Shown: positions 44,200 to 54,664 of the stretch, one piece after another | How the letters are laid out: the number at the start of each line of letters is the position of its first letter | Position numbering within the stretch: the stretch's first letter is position 1 | DNA from: Zygnema cylindricum | Taxonomy: Eukaryota > Streptophyta > Zygnematophyceae > Zygnematales > Zygnemataceae | Assembly: GCA_037447655.1 (NCBI GenBank) | Contig: JBBHKE010001484.1 | Span: 238,147 to 297,647, forward strand | DNA length: 59,501 nucleotides | Direction of reading: 5' to 3' | The notes under the pieces: generated by a model | Database searches by the model: none | What the model was told of the DNA's origin: nothing | What the model saw: the letters and a program-made list of their open reading frames with translations, nothing else | Translations under genes and position numbers: made by a program

Positions 44200-44935
44200 T
44201 GTTAGGATTTAGTACTGAGAACTCATTTACCGACGAGACATTCTCGTAGCTAAAGTAGCGACGACCAATGACGAAGTAGTCTCGTCGCTAGATATTTGAA
44301 GTGACTTAGAAGTTAGGGACAAAGTAGTTTTGTTGCTGGATATTTGAAGTGACGTAGAAATTGTTTGTTCGTTTCGTTTCACGCAAGTTCTAGTCGTACT
44401 ATTGAAGTGACTTAGAAAATGTTTGGTCGTTTCGGTTCACGTAAGTTCTAGTTGTACCGTGTGTTTCAAGTTGGTTCATGGTTGACTTGTCTAGTTGTAC
44501 CGTGTAGTTCAAGCCGGTTCACAATTTTCGGTCAGATGTTTTCACCATGTTGACTCTTATGCGTTTCTAATCGTGTACCGTGGTATTGTTACGTGACGTT
44601 TGAAGAAGTATATTGTGGCGTAGTGAGAGAGGTTTTTATCAATTTTGCGAGAGTTGATTCTCCTTGTAGATTATGAAATGGTTCAAGGAGTTAAGGGAGT
44701 TTAATAGCTTTGTGGTGTTTCTTGAAGTGTTAGAGGAGGTTAGTGAAGATTATCTTTTATATGATTAAGAGGAGTTAGAAGTGAGTGCATTTTGAGGGTG
44801 TGAGGAAATTATGTAAGAAAAGTTTCCCTTTGGAATATATTGACTTTCTCGGGGTTATATTTTTCTTGTGTGTGTTTTGTCATTTATGCTTCCGCTCGTA
44901 TTTGTACTCAAGTGTTTTATTATTCGATCCTATCA
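44200..44935 (+). repeat. 3' LTR of element D (736 bp)
   Basis: Same length as the 5' LTR with scattered substitutions, so D is not recent. It ends CGATCCTATCA and passes directly into a TA/GA microsatellite. Confidence 0.93.
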
Positions 44936-44975
44936 ATATACATATAGACATGCATATATATACATATAGAGATGC

Positions 44976-45056
<81 letters not shown>

Positions 45057-46182
45057 TATATACACATTTTTTATAAATACATATATAAATATTCAACTCT
45101 ATATATATGTACATCACTATATATATGTATTCATCTCTATATGTATATATACAGGTAGGCAGTTGGCGGATATATATGTATATATATATATATTTATATA
45201 AAAAGACATATATATGTAATATCTCTGCCAACTGCTTGCTTGTCTACATCTGTATATAAATATTTTTTTATATATGTTTATGCCCATTTTTATTTAAGTC
45301 ACATCTACACATATCTATATATATATACAGATGAATATGTAGTAATTTGGCCGGCAGGTATAAAGGCAGGCGGTTGGGAAGCAGGTAGTCACTTAAGAGG
45401 TAGACAGGTAGTCAGTAGACATATTTATATACATATATATAAACATATTGACAAGCATATATATATAGAGAGAGAGGGAGAGAGAGATGTATATATACAT
45501 TTCTTCCCATTTTTTGACTCTTCTTCCGAATTTTGCTATCTTACTTATCTTAAGACTTCACATAAATTCTTGCATCGTCACTTCGTTCACATTCCATTTT
45601 AAACATGTCTCATTTTTAGGTTTTTGAATTTCATTTACCTTAATACCTCCATGGTTTCCCATCAAGTCATTGCAATATGTGGGATTCTTTACATTATGCG
45701 GCGGCGAAGATTGTGTAGTGAATATTCGACCCCAGCTTGTAGGGCTCGTTACGCTTTTTGGTGGCGAATTTTGGGAAGCAACCACAGGACTAGAAGTCAT
45801 AAGGGGAATTGTGCGTAGACCATATAGACTACGGAATAAAAGCTCCTCTATGTTCTTCGCGTTCGGAACGCATGGATCCCGCATCACGTTATTCGACATG
45901 TTATCTACGAATTGAGTTAAAAACATGCAACAAGGAAATCGAAAAATAAATGACAAAAAAGGGCATAGATTAGGACAAGTTGAGGCAATTCTTGACAGAT
46001 TGGGAAGGTTTAGGTCAGATTTTCACAGTACTGGGATATATTAATAAAGATTAAGGATTTTTTTTAGAGAGAGAGAGAGGGTATATATATATGTTTGCCA
46101 AATGCATGCCAAATGCATGCCCGTTAACTGCCTCACTACTTGCATGCCTCACTACTTGCCTACCAACCACCTGCCTACCTGC
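44936..46182. repeat. Microsatellite-rich stretch between D and G
   Basis: (TA)n near 44977-44995, an uninterrupted (AG)29 at 44996-45054, more TA/GA around 45100-45490 and 46062-46095. The words GGCAGGTAG/GGCAGTTGG occur at 45150-45440, and their reverse complements (CTACCTGCC, CCAACTGC) at 45228-45240 and 46140-46182, suggesting old inverted repeats. Confidence 0.8.
45558..45956 (-). CDS. Hypothetical 132-codon open frame, not recognised
   Basis: Contains MTSSPVVASQNSPPKSVTSP and WGRIFTTQSSPPHNVKNP. Two plus-strand frames overlap it. No signal peptide, domain or operon-like context. It lies between two transposons in a microsatellite-rich stretch and could be a decayed transposon piece or captured sequence. 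Confidence 0.2.
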   Translation of the reverse strand: MSFIFRFPCCMFLTQFVDNMSNNVMRDPCVPNAKNIEELLFRSLYGLRTIPLMTSSPVVASQNSPPKSVTSPTSWGRIFTTQSSPPHNVKNPTYCNDLMGNHGGIKVNEIQKPKNETCLKWNVNEVTMQEFM

Positions 46183-46879
46183 TGTTGGTTTTGGTGCGAT
46201 CTTTGGCGGTTTATTTCTACCAACAATAAAAAATATTTGTACCGGCACACTTTTACCGATTCACATTTTGTGACGTGACATGACGCGACAAATCAAAGTG
46301 TACGGAATCTGATGACGATTCCGCCAACCTTTATTTCGAGTACAGATTATGTCAGAACTGAGGAGCGGCACATTGTGGTGGAAAACGACAAAACGGCAAC
46401 ATCTCATTGCACCACTTATTTAGGCATTTCATCGCAAGATGACACACAAGATGATATATTGTGCAGCAAGTCATGTAGAACAGGTATCTCATAGAAATGG
46501 CATGCAGATCACTCTCAGACTCAGAATACTCTCAAGATTCATAGAAGAAGCATTTACTTTATTAGATCAGAACTCTTTGTACATTCTTATTAGGATTCAG
46601 ATCATAGAACATAGAAGGAGAACGCAACTTTATTAAAAGATAGTCCATAGGAACAATTTGTATTCCAATCAGGGCTCACTTCGGCTTACGCCTTGTGGCC
46701 CCTTAACTATAACTAAATTTATCAAGCACCCTAAACCTGTCCAATCTATTGATTTGTTTCCATGCCTCTCCCATTGCTATCTACCTAGTGGTTTGTAGAG
46801 GCTAAGTTTCGCTGTGTATAGATTTCATGTGTTTATAAGTTGGGTGCGCACTGGCTTATATGACCCTGTAAAACTATCA
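46183..46879 (+). repeat. 5' LTR of element G (697 bp)
   Basis: TGTTGGTTTTGG...AAACTATCA. Shares CACTCTCAGACTCAGAATAC and GGGCTCACTTCGGCTTACGC blocks with 52286-52977. Confidence 0.9.
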
Positions 46880-46895
46880 GGGTATGGGCCCACAG
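46880..46895 (+). other. Half-tRNA PBS of element G
   Basis: GGGTATGGGCCCACAG adjoins the LTR end. The ATG (46884-46886) opens MGPQPLPTEF and then a stop, so Gag translation would need another start. Confidence 0.72.
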
Positions 46896-47195
46896 CCCTT
46901 GCCTACAGAATTCTAAGTCTAGCGAGCTAAGAGGGATTTGAGCCGAGAAGAGTCTTAGAGATCCGTGGAACAACTCCAACGAAACCGAGTTTGCTTCCTG
47001 CAGAGACACCAGCGGCAAGAATGAAAGAGGACCAGATGCTTAGAGAGAGAAAGAGAGAGAGACATTTGGCCTCAGGACACTTCATGTGTGAAGGGGTTAC
47101 AAGGAATCCAAGTGAGAGCAGATCAGACAGAAGGAGGATTTGGTGCAAAGATTGAGGTGATCAAGAACCTCATGATGATACAGTACAGCAGCTAA

Positions 47196-47441
47196 GTGAC
47201 AACAAAGGCACACATTTCCCACTTCACTAGTCTACTAGATGAAGCCGATTCTATCGGGCTTCAACTCTCAGAGGATGAAAGAACATTGCTACTAATCCTA
47301 TCCATCCCAAATGACATCAAGGGAAATCTTACCAGGACACAGAAATTCGAGGACATGGACGTAGAGCAAAGCAGTGATCGCAGTGTTGGAATCCGTTTCC
47401 AACAGCACCGAGGAGTCACAGATCGACAAGGATTGATCCCT
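47196..47441 (+). pseudogene. Element G Gag fragment (Copia UBN2-like)
   Basis: KAHISHFTSLLDEADSIGLQ then LSEDERTLLLILSIPNDIKG resembles the mid-Gag helix of Copia elements (…SIGxxLSEEDxxxxLLxSLP). After a one-base slip, AVIAVLESVSNSTEESQ follows. It is interrupted by the nested LTR at 47442; a duplicate of the last ~138 bp restarts right of it. Confidence 0.7.
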
Positions 47442-48713
47442 TGACAATCAAAACCTCAACACACCTTCACCCCAGTGAAGAGAAGACCTTTTGTGTGCTC
47501 AGTTCCACCACATAATGCAAAGCTTGAATATGTGTTTTGGACAATACTCCCCACTTTGACTTTCCCACTAAATAAATGCCACCCTGGCACGCAAAGACTC
47601 TGACCGACAACACCCTTGTGTAGCTTAGACTCCCCTGAGTCCGCAGCAAAAAGAATCACTGAATTTGCTCACCCGAGCATTAAGTTATGGCTGGTCAAAG
47701 ATGACCTTTATAGTTACAAGCTCTCTTAGAGAGAGGTACCTAAATATCACTAAGTCTTGGTCTGCCTACTTACGACTACCTACTACTAAACCCTAGTCCA
47801 ATAGGAACACTATATAGTACAAAAAGGTACAATGGGCGATGTACTTATTGTACGACCATTGTACGACAAGGTCTATAAGGTGACACCTGTCAAATCGGAA
47901 GCCATGGTTCCTCCTTCCATCTTCTCCGGTATCAAATAATGTGGCGCCACGTGGCACCGCGTGACGCTATCTCCGTATGCCGCCAAAAGCTCACTTCGCG
48001 TGGCGGCTATGATACCGGCCGTCCGATCAAAACATATTTTACACGGTTCAGATTCGCGTACATGCAGGAATTGCTCCTTTTGGTTAGTCTGCTGTCAATT
48101 AGCTGTTGCGTTAAAGTTTATGTATTTATAAAACCCGTCACGTGTATTGTTTCGATAACGCCTTATTATTTAAGGCTTACCTCTACAAATATAACCCTAG
48201 ATCATGGTTCAAATCTGGTCAAGAACAGTTTTTGGTTATTTGTTAGTTTGTTAGAACTCTCTAATTCTACGCTTATAAATACCTATTGTACCCCAAACAT
48301 GCCATCGTTTACTCTAGGCTATTGGCTAAAGCCACATCTAATATAGTGTGTAGGGATAGGATCAAATCCTAAACTCGGCACAATCATTTTGGTACAAACG
48401 ACGAATTAGCCTATCCTCTTTAGACGGCCATGGCGCTAGCTCTCTCTCTAGTCTTCAGTGACTGCAACAAGTATGAGGACCGGAGAGATTTGAGCAAGAA
48501 GCAGGCTGCCTTTGTTGACTTACTCTATTTATTTTTTTTGCAATACAGACCTAGAAAATACATACATTTTAACACTATCCATCCCAAATGACATCAAGGG
48601 AAATCTTACCAGGTCATACAGAAATTCGAGGACATAGATATGGAGGGAAGCAGTGATCGCAGTGTTGGAATCTGCTTCCAACAGCACCGAGGAGTCACAA
48701 ATCGACAAGGATT
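47298..48713. repeat. 138-bp direct repeat flanking the nested LTR of G
   Basis: 47298-47434 and 48575-48713 (CTATCCATCCCAAATGACAT... to ...GACAAGGATT) match with about ten differences. They directly bracket the LTR instead of a 5-bp target duplication. Confidence 0.85.
47442..48574 (-). mobile_element. LTR of the A/B clan nested in element G (1,133 bp)
   Basis: Plus strand TGACAATC...TTTTAACA. Conserved spots: CTCCCCTGAGTCYGYAG, TGGTCAAAGATGACCTTTATA (TATA box CTATAAAGG on the minus strand near 47706), GTACGACAAGG, CCACGTGGCACC, AGGATCAAATCCTAA and CTAGAAAATAC. No internal region adjoins it, so it is a solo LTR or one left by recombination. Orientation inferred by similarity to element A. 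Confidence 0.8.
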
Positions 48714-48955
48714 CCTGATCTCCCAGGAGCCTGCAAACATCCGAGGAGAAGACAGACTCAGAAGTCAAAAGTGTGACAGACAAGAGTTTCCCCCACAATG
48801 AAAAGGAGGAGCATCTCTTAGAGGCATGCATCGAACATGTAAAGAGGGGAGATTGTCAGATGGTCACAGAAAATCCAAGTAAGAAAGTCAACGATGACCG
48901 AGACGACTCGCCCACACAACAAAGATATCAGACTAAATGCGAAGACTGCAGATAA
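48575..48955 (+). pseudogene. Element G Gag continuation
   Basis: The duplicate Gag piece leads to SVTDKSFPHNEKEEHLLEAC and DCQMVTENPSKKVNDDRDDS, ending TKCEDCR. No zinc knuckle with the usual spacing is seen. It continues in frame after a stop to about 49177 (ESEGIEDVIDAESSTMAHRN). Confidence 0.4.
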
Positions 48956-49016
48956 AACTACAACAACCAACTCAGAGTAATTAAATCCACAGAAAGTGAG
49001 GGAATTGAGGATGTGA

Positions 49017-49940
49017 TTGATGCAGAGTCGAGCACTATGGCTCACCGCAACAAGAATGCAGAGATCGCAGGACCAGTCGCAGACATGGAGCACAGCGACA
49101 GAAACAATACTGCAGAGGCAACAACTCCAAAGGAGACAGATAGATATACGAAATCAGACAGATGGCAGAAAATTTAAGCGTCAGTCAACACAAAAAGTTT
49201 GGTCTGATTCCAAAAATTGCAGGGAAAGCGAGGTCACGAATACGAGTGTGTCATTTCACAATGACAAGCAAGGGAAGAGTGGGAGGAGAGAGGCGTGGAT
49301 GAAAGGAGGGGAGTACTTACCAAGGAGACTTCGTCATCAAGTGACAAAGATCAAACTGCCCCATGTACCAGAGAACAAGATCCAGCCGCCTACTTCTTCA
49401 CCACCAACATCAGCAGATTTCGAAGAGGAATCTAAGGTCTGTAAATGGAGAAACCTGTCAGTCATAGAGAAACCACGCAACAGAACAAGAAAGAGAGTCA
49501 GTAAAACAGAAAACAATGGAATGACTCTTAGAAGGGCGGACATGACTAGTAGCAAGTCAAGTGTCTGTGAACAAAAAGTCAAAGGTCAGATTGTGAAACA
49601 AGTTGCAAATCGGGTTTCTAGAGAGACATTGGAGATAGGTAGACCAAATTCAATAACAGACAGAAAAAGCGTCCAAACTCTCATAAATAGAGGTCAGAGA
49701 ACTCACCAAGTTGAAAGGACCAAGCAAAGGTACATGAGGAGTAGTGATCTCAGAGGTAGTCACTGGGCTACAAGCGGTCATTTGAACTCAGTTAACGTTC
49801 ACATGGACCAAGGCGGGTGTAAAAGAGGCAACAATACACCACAACACGTCACAATGCACAGCGGAAAACACCAAGGATCTTCCCGTAGCAACAGTAGGAG
49901 CACACAGAACTCACAGACAAGGTTGCGCTTTATTACTTGA
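49017..49940 (+). CDS. 307-codon Arg/Lys/Ser/Gln-rich open frame in element G, unknown
   Basis: The longest frame of G. Basic, with RQQLQRRQIDIRNQTDGRK, PQHVTMHSGKHQGSSRSNSR and few hydrophobic residues; disordered in character. No catalytic motif. It may be an accessory ORF of G, or chance openness of a purine-rich stretch. Splice-donor-like ACTTACC/ACTCACC words (49316, 49708) lie on the opposite strand. Confidence 0.3.
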   Translation: MMQSRALWLTATRMQRSQDQSQTWSTATETILQRQQLQRRQIDIRNQTDGRKFKRQSTQKVWSDSKNCRESEVTNTSVSFHNDKQGKSGRREAWMKGGEYLPRRLRHQVTKIKLPHVPENKIQPPTSSPPTSADFEEESKVCKWRNLSVIEKPRNRTRKRVSKTENNGMTLRRADMTSSKSSVCEQKVKGQIVKQVANRVSRETLEIGRPNSITDRKSVQTLINRGQRTHQVERTKQRYMRSSDLRGSHWATSGHLNSVNVHMDQGGCKRGNNTPQHVTMHSGKHQGSSRSNSRSTQNSQTRLRFIT

Positions 49941-50301
49941 AAGAGAGTACAAGGTTGCGCTAACTGTGTAGGTCTACTTGAGGTGTCATTCACTAGGTCT
50001 TACTCGACTATTTAAACTAACTAGCATCGGGAAACAGGGATCACAATGCGTTCATCAGTGGGAGTCACACAGGCACAGGAGAGGACTCACCAAGAGATCG
50101 CATGATGAAGGAGATTCCAAGGAGACGCCCGACGAGTCAGCCGCACAATACAACCCCTCAGCTCACCATCTCTAGCAAAGGCGCCCGCTTCAACACCAAA
50201 GGATCGGAAATCAAAGGACCACGAACCAATGGAGCGGAATCTGCAACAGAGAGAAACAGTGGCTCAAAAAAGGTACTCTAGCAGAAAAACATTTTGAAAA
50301 T

Positions 50302-50682
50302 GTGCATGAAACATTCATGGAGAAAGTGAAAAAGACTGAAATCAAAATTGAGGAACTTTTGAATGTTCAGCCAGTTGATGCAACAGTGCTCTCAGCTGAA
50401 GAGGAGACGATGGAAAAGAACTTACCATGCCTCCAGCCAAGTGGGAAGAAAATCAAGGATTGGCCGAAGGCCAAGTCCACTCCCAAAGGCGAATTGGAAG
50501 GAGTTCCACCTCCAAGAGGAACTCCTACCGCCATGAAGAAGGAAAATTTCTGCAAATTAGAGAGAGAGAGGGGAATGGTCAGAAACAGAGACCTAGTCAC
50601 AAAGGAAAGCACAGACCAGATTCTAAAATCAGTGCTTGTCAGTGAGGACCTTACAAAACTCTCCAGCTCACAGTGTGAGTAG
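50302..50682 (+). CDS. 126-codon Lys/Glu-rich open frame in element G, unknown
   Basis: MHETFMEKVKKTEIKIEELL...SKESTDQILKSVLVSEDLTK. Charged, possibly coiled-coil at its start. No family recognised. Similar composition to neighbouring frames 49017-49940 and 51299-51541. Confidence 0.25.
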   Translation: MHETFMEKVKKTEIKIEELLNVQPVDATVLSAEEETMEKNLPCLQPSGKKIKDWPKAKSTPKGELEGVPPPRGTPTAMKKENFCKLERERGMVRNRDLVTKESTDQILKSVLVSEDLTKLSSSQCE

Positions 50683-51622
50683 CAGGCAACCAGAGCAGAA
50701 CCTAGACACCGAAGGAAAGGGGAAGACCTTACCAAGTGTTGAGAGGGAGTTCAAAGGCAGTGGGAGCAGACTCCAAGAGAGCACTCACGATTAACTCCAG
50801 AGAGCCGGTTACATTCAAACCTGTCCAAGAACGCAACACATGAGTGAGTATGACAGGAGAAGAAACCGAAGGTAAAGGCTTGTAAAGTCAAGACATACAA
50901 AGATGCATTGTTGACAAGAACTAACAAATTGGGACAAATTGGATGTGAAGGACAGAATTCTTACCTCAATGTGAGGAAAGCCCTTTCAAAATCATCCACT
51001 TCAAAGGATTCCACAGACGGCCAAAGCTCACGAGGTTACGATCACGAGTGAAGAGCACCTAAAAACGCCAAGCACAACGGAAGGCGTGATGGGAAAAAAC
51101 AAAAGGATAAGTTTCAGATTCCAGTCCCTATGTCAAAATTGGGTCAAAGTGTAATTTCACAAAACATAAAATTTGAAGACTAAAAATGAGCAGCAGACGA
51201 GAATATATGAAAATCAAAAGAGTTAAAAACTAGAAAGGACTCTAAGACATTCGAACCTGTAGACTTCCAGAGCAATCAGAAAGATAATAGAAGGCACAAT
51301 GCCACCTAAGGAAATAATTGCTAGAGAGGAGTACAGGAAGAAATCAGATAAACATCAGACTAAGAGTAAGGAGTCTGAGAAATTCTTACCTCTGAGAATA
51401 CTGGAGGAAATGGAAAAACAGCCGCAGGTTGGAAGGTTCCACGCATGGAATACAGCGGAAGCCGTGGCTGGGCGAAAAGAAAGAAAAACTCCAGACGCCA
51501 TTGAGAAGAACCTAAGCCTTAGTCTTCAAAGGGCGTGCTAAGATATGGCAGTCTGAGGAGAGAGAAGGAACTAGATGAAACCCTAAAAGGAGAAATCAGA
51601 CAGGAAAATTCCAAAGGACAGA

Positions 51623-51907
51623 GTGAACCTACCTGTGAAAGTACTAACAAATATATATCTGGTGAAAGTACAGGTTGTACCCTTGCAGTCGTGCGACAAA
51701 GGCGCGGAACAAATTTGGAGTCACAACGTTGGGAATTATCGACAATTCATCGCCACCGCGAACGGATTAATCGAACGGACGAAAAATTTGGACATCATTC
51801 GAGCGACAATACAGGGACTTTGCGACGGAATACACGACAAAAGCATGATGTCTGATGGACATCGAAATCGAACGACAAAGCGACATCCGAATCAACGGTC
51901 GAAATGA
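51623..51907 (+). CDS. 94-codon open frame near the 3' end of G, unknown
   Basis: It reads AEQIWSHNVGNYRQF, then IATANGLIERTKNLDIIRAT and IQGLCDGIHDKSMM; well-mixed composition unlike the basic low-complexity frames upstream, with CG-rich codons (TCGAACGG, GCGACA). Could be a captured host segment or an element-specific ORF. No domain recognised. Confidence 0.3.
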   Translation: MNLPVKVLTNIYLVKVQVVPLQSCDKGAEQIWSHNVGNYRQFIATANGLIERTKNLDIIRATIQGLCDGIHDKSMMSDGHRNRTTKRHPNQRSK

Positions 51908-52374
51908 CATCTTCATTTCGTGGAATGAGTTCGCCACCGAGGATAGAGGACACGTCAGATGGTCCCAAGTTTCAACCGTTGGCAGCGAAAGTGAACGCCA
52001 GCGACGCAGAGTTTGACGGCGCCAATCGCGCTCTAATTGGTCCTAATATTTTTTCAGATCATCATGGAACCACATGTGGTCCCCACGGGATCATAAATCG
52101 AATGGAACGAGTACCATTCCGAATAGACGAAGCGACAAATTGTATCGACTTCGTACTGACCCAACTGTACGGCGGTCAGCAAAAATATTCCGCGGGAATA
52201 TCGAACGAGAATTTCTTAGGATTACAACGAAATGTTACTAAAGACGATTTTGTACCAAACACATCGCCGACACATCGAGTGGGAGTGTTGGTTTTGGTGC
52301 GATCTTTGGCGATTCATTTGTACCTGCCAGGATATATTTGTACCGGCAGACTTTTACCGATTCACATTTCGTGA
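51904..52374 (+). CDS. 156-codon open frame running into the 3' LTR of G, unknown
   Basis: MTSSFRGMSSPPRIEDTSDG..., ALIGPNIFSDHHGTTCGPHG, FRIDEATNCIDFVLTQLYGG. It overlaps the preceding frame by four bases and runs 89 bases into the LTR (from 52286). Composition is protein-like. The purine stretch GAGTGGGAG at 52277-52285 before the LTR would be the PPT. Function unknown. Confidence 0.3.
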   Translation: MTSSFRGMSSPPRIEDTSDGPKFQPLAAKVNASDAEFDGANRALIGPNIFSDHHGTTCGPHGIINRMERVPFRIDEATNCIDFVLTQLYGGQQKYSAGISNENFLGLQRNVTKDDFVPNTSPTHRVGVLVLVRSLAIHLYLPGYICTGRLLPIHIS

Positions 52375-52977
52375 CGTGACGTGACGCGACGAATCAAACT
52401 GTACGGAATCTGACGACAATTCCGCCAACCTTTATTTTGTGTACAGATTGTGTCAGAATCGAGGAGCGGCACATTGTGGTGGAAAACGACAATTGGCAAT
52501 ATCTCATTGCACCACTTAGTCATTCATTTCATCACAGGATGACAGATAGAAAGATATAAAGTGCACCAAAGCACTTAGAACAATTATCTCATGGAAATGG
52601 CATGCAGATCACTCTCAGACTCAGAATACTCTCAAGATTCATAGAAAAGCATTTACTTTATTAGATCAGAACTCTTTGTACATTCTTATTAGGATTCATA
52701 TCATAGACAATAGAAGGAGAATGCAGCTTTATTAAAAGATAGTCCATAGGAACATTTGTATTCTAATCGGGGCTCACTTCGGCTTACGCCTTGTGGCCCC
52801 TTGACTATATCTAAATTTCTCAAGCTGCCTAAACCTGTCCAATCTATTGATTTGTTTCCATGCCTCTCCCATTGCTATCTACCTAGTGGTTCGTACAGGC
52901 TAAGTTTCGCTGTGTTTAGATCTCATGTGTTTATAAGTTGGGTGCGCACTGGCTTATACGACCATGTAAAACTATCA
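52286..52977 (+). repeat. 3' LTR of element G (692 bp)
   Basis: TGTTGGTTTTGG...AACTATCA; aligned along its length with 46183-46879. Confidence 0.9.
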
Positions 52978-54480
52978 GTGAGTGCCACACTAAATTCAGT
53001 ACATATTGAACTAATACTAAAAAAATATTTCTTAAGTCTAAAAAGTCTCTCTCACACAGGTGTTCTAAGTGACTGGAGTTTATAAAACAATACGAATCTT
53101 TACCCACTTCCTTCGATCTTTTGTCAAAAAACGGACAACCGTCTCTACCCATTTTTCTGCCAAAATCTCGGTCATCCCTTTCATACAGAAACTCATTTCT
53201 GTCATACGGATGTACAATTTGTAATGCCTAAAAAAGATAGATACGGATGTACAATTTGTAATGCCTAAAAAAGATAGATAATTTGTAAAAAACCAGAAAG
53301 AAAGGGGCACACTGTTTTGTACATGAATGTAACTTGTGGGGAATGTGGTTTTTCGTCGACAAACTGTTAATGCGACCGCAACAACTTTTCACCGCGTCTC
53401 CGCTAAATTTTGGGCGGCTGAGTACAGATCATATCCGTGAAAAAAAAAGCGATAAAAAATTGCAATCTGAATGGCTCGCCTCAGCTACATGCAAAATTGC
53501 TTACGTTAAATTTGAAATTTGAGCACAAAACCGTCTTCTATTGCCCGTATTTTTCCGTTTCTTTTAATTTACTTACTATGTAAAAAAAATACACACCAAA
53601 TAGTGTACCTTTGTGTCAAGCAATTTTTCTCCCTGCCATGCCCGATCGTAGCTCGCTCATGGGCTCAAAGTAATTTCCGGATAAGTATAAGTATAATCGG
53701 GAAGAATCTTTGTGATAAATGTGGATATTATGCCCCTTTGTCTTGACCAAATATCGCGGTCATTTTGTATAACATGGGAAGAAAAAGCTCCTATGATTGC
53801 GATGGATTGGTTAAGTTTAGTTAATCAATCTGGAAGAAGTCCCATATGCTTCTCTCAGCTGAACCAGTATAGAGAAACCAAGAAAAAGGGTGTTAGCAAT
53901 TTTAAGTTTAATGCATTTGTTAAGCAAACTACAATATTATTTTGTTGTTTATTGTAAAGTCATTTTTCAAATTTTCAATTTTATTCTCTGTCAACTATGT
54001 TCCATTCCAAAAATCCAGGAACACAACTTTTGGAAAGTGGAAACAAAAAAACAAAAAAATGACTTATCAGTATCTACTTCCAACATTTTTGTTGTTGTAT
54101 GATATTTTTTGTTGTTTTTGGTTAAGGTTTTCAAGTAAGTTTTCCTAATTATTCTTTATCGATTGTATTCCATCCCATAAAACCCAGCCAATTATAGCAT
54201 CGTCAAAATGGTAAACCCAGTTAAAAAAACAAAAAATCGGAATCCATAAAAGAACTGAGGTACCTGAGCAGCTGTATAACCACAACTCGGTGCACTTGAA
54301 AGCCTATTTCGAACATATTAAGAAAAAACATTGATTCATTCTAAGTTGCAAACAACCCTTTTTATAAAAAAAGTCTTTTGGCAACACGAGGCCGTTTTAT
54401 CAGCCATCCTTGGTCTAGTCCCACGATATATATAATACCAGTTTTAACCAATGAGACGGACAAATGGCGCAGATTAGGGC
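52978..54480. other. Intergenic, no gene recognised
   Basis: AT-rich. The only structure seen is a 37-bp exact tandem duplication (ACGGATGTACAATTTGTAAT...) at 53206-53242 and 53243-53279. Confidence 0.6.
53206..53279. repeat. Exact 37-bp tandem duplication
   Basis: Two adjacent identical copies. It may be a recent slippage event or an assembly artefact. Confidence 0.92.
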
Positions 54481-54506
54481 GCCCTGAGAGTGTGCCCGAT
54501 AGCCTA
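54478..54506 (-). other. Relic of a Copia PBS and Gag start
   Basis: The minus strand reads AGGCTATCGGGCACACTCTC then AGGGCGCCC, close to the A-type junction AGGTTATGGGCCCACCCTCT then AGGGTGCCC. The ATG is lost. No LTR or Gag body is recognised around it. Confidence 0.4.
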
Positions 54507-54513
54507 AAACATA

Positions 54514-54664
54514 AAAAAGGGAGGTAGGAGGGGAGGAGGGAAAAGGGAGGAGGGAGGAGAGAAGAGGGAAGTGAGGAGGGGAAAGAAGGAGGAGGGAGGA
54601 GGGAGGAGGGAGGAGGGTTGGGGGAAGGTGAGAGGGTGGATGGAGAGGGAGGGTGGAGAGAACA
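54514..54664. repeat. Purine-only tract (GGAGGA/GGGAGG)n
   Basis: About 150 bp of nearly pure A/G with mirror-like symmetry; only a few T interrupt it. It may form triplex (H-DNA) or quadruplex structures. A pyrimidine-rich CTCTCCC tract lies at about 54885-54960. Confidence 0.85.

Larger units (their letters stand above)
39970..44935 (+). mobile_element. Element D: LTR retrotransposon without visible pol (non-autonomous)
   Basis: Two LTRs of exactly 736 bp (39970-40705 and 44200-44935), both TG...CA. PBS TGGTATTAGAG at 40708-40718 resembles the usual plant site for the tRNA-iMet 3' end (TGGTATCAGAGC). A PPT AAGAGGGGGAA lies at 44189-44199. The 3.5-kb interior has no protease, integrase, RT or RNase H motif. 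The flanks (CGAGG left, ATATA right) do not match, so no target duplication is visible. Resembles large retrotransposon derivatives (LARD). Confidence 0.88.
46183..52977 (+). mobile_element. Element G: Copia-related, gag-only, with a nested LTR
   Basis: 5' LTR 46183-46879 and 3' LTR 52286-52977 share TGTTGGTTTTGGTGCG starts and AAACTATCA ends. The PBS is of the half-tRNA type. Interior contains a Copia-like Gag piece (47196-47444, resuming at 48575), then about 3.5 kb of Lys/Arg/Ser-rich or unknown frames, with no protease, integrase or RT motif. Flanks CCTGC and GTGAG do not match. An LTR of the A/B clan is inserted at 47442-48574. Probably non-autonomous. Confidence 0.82.

Noticed and set aside
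44880-45231. Overlapping minus-strand open frames
   Set aside because: They are translations of TA/GA microsatellites.
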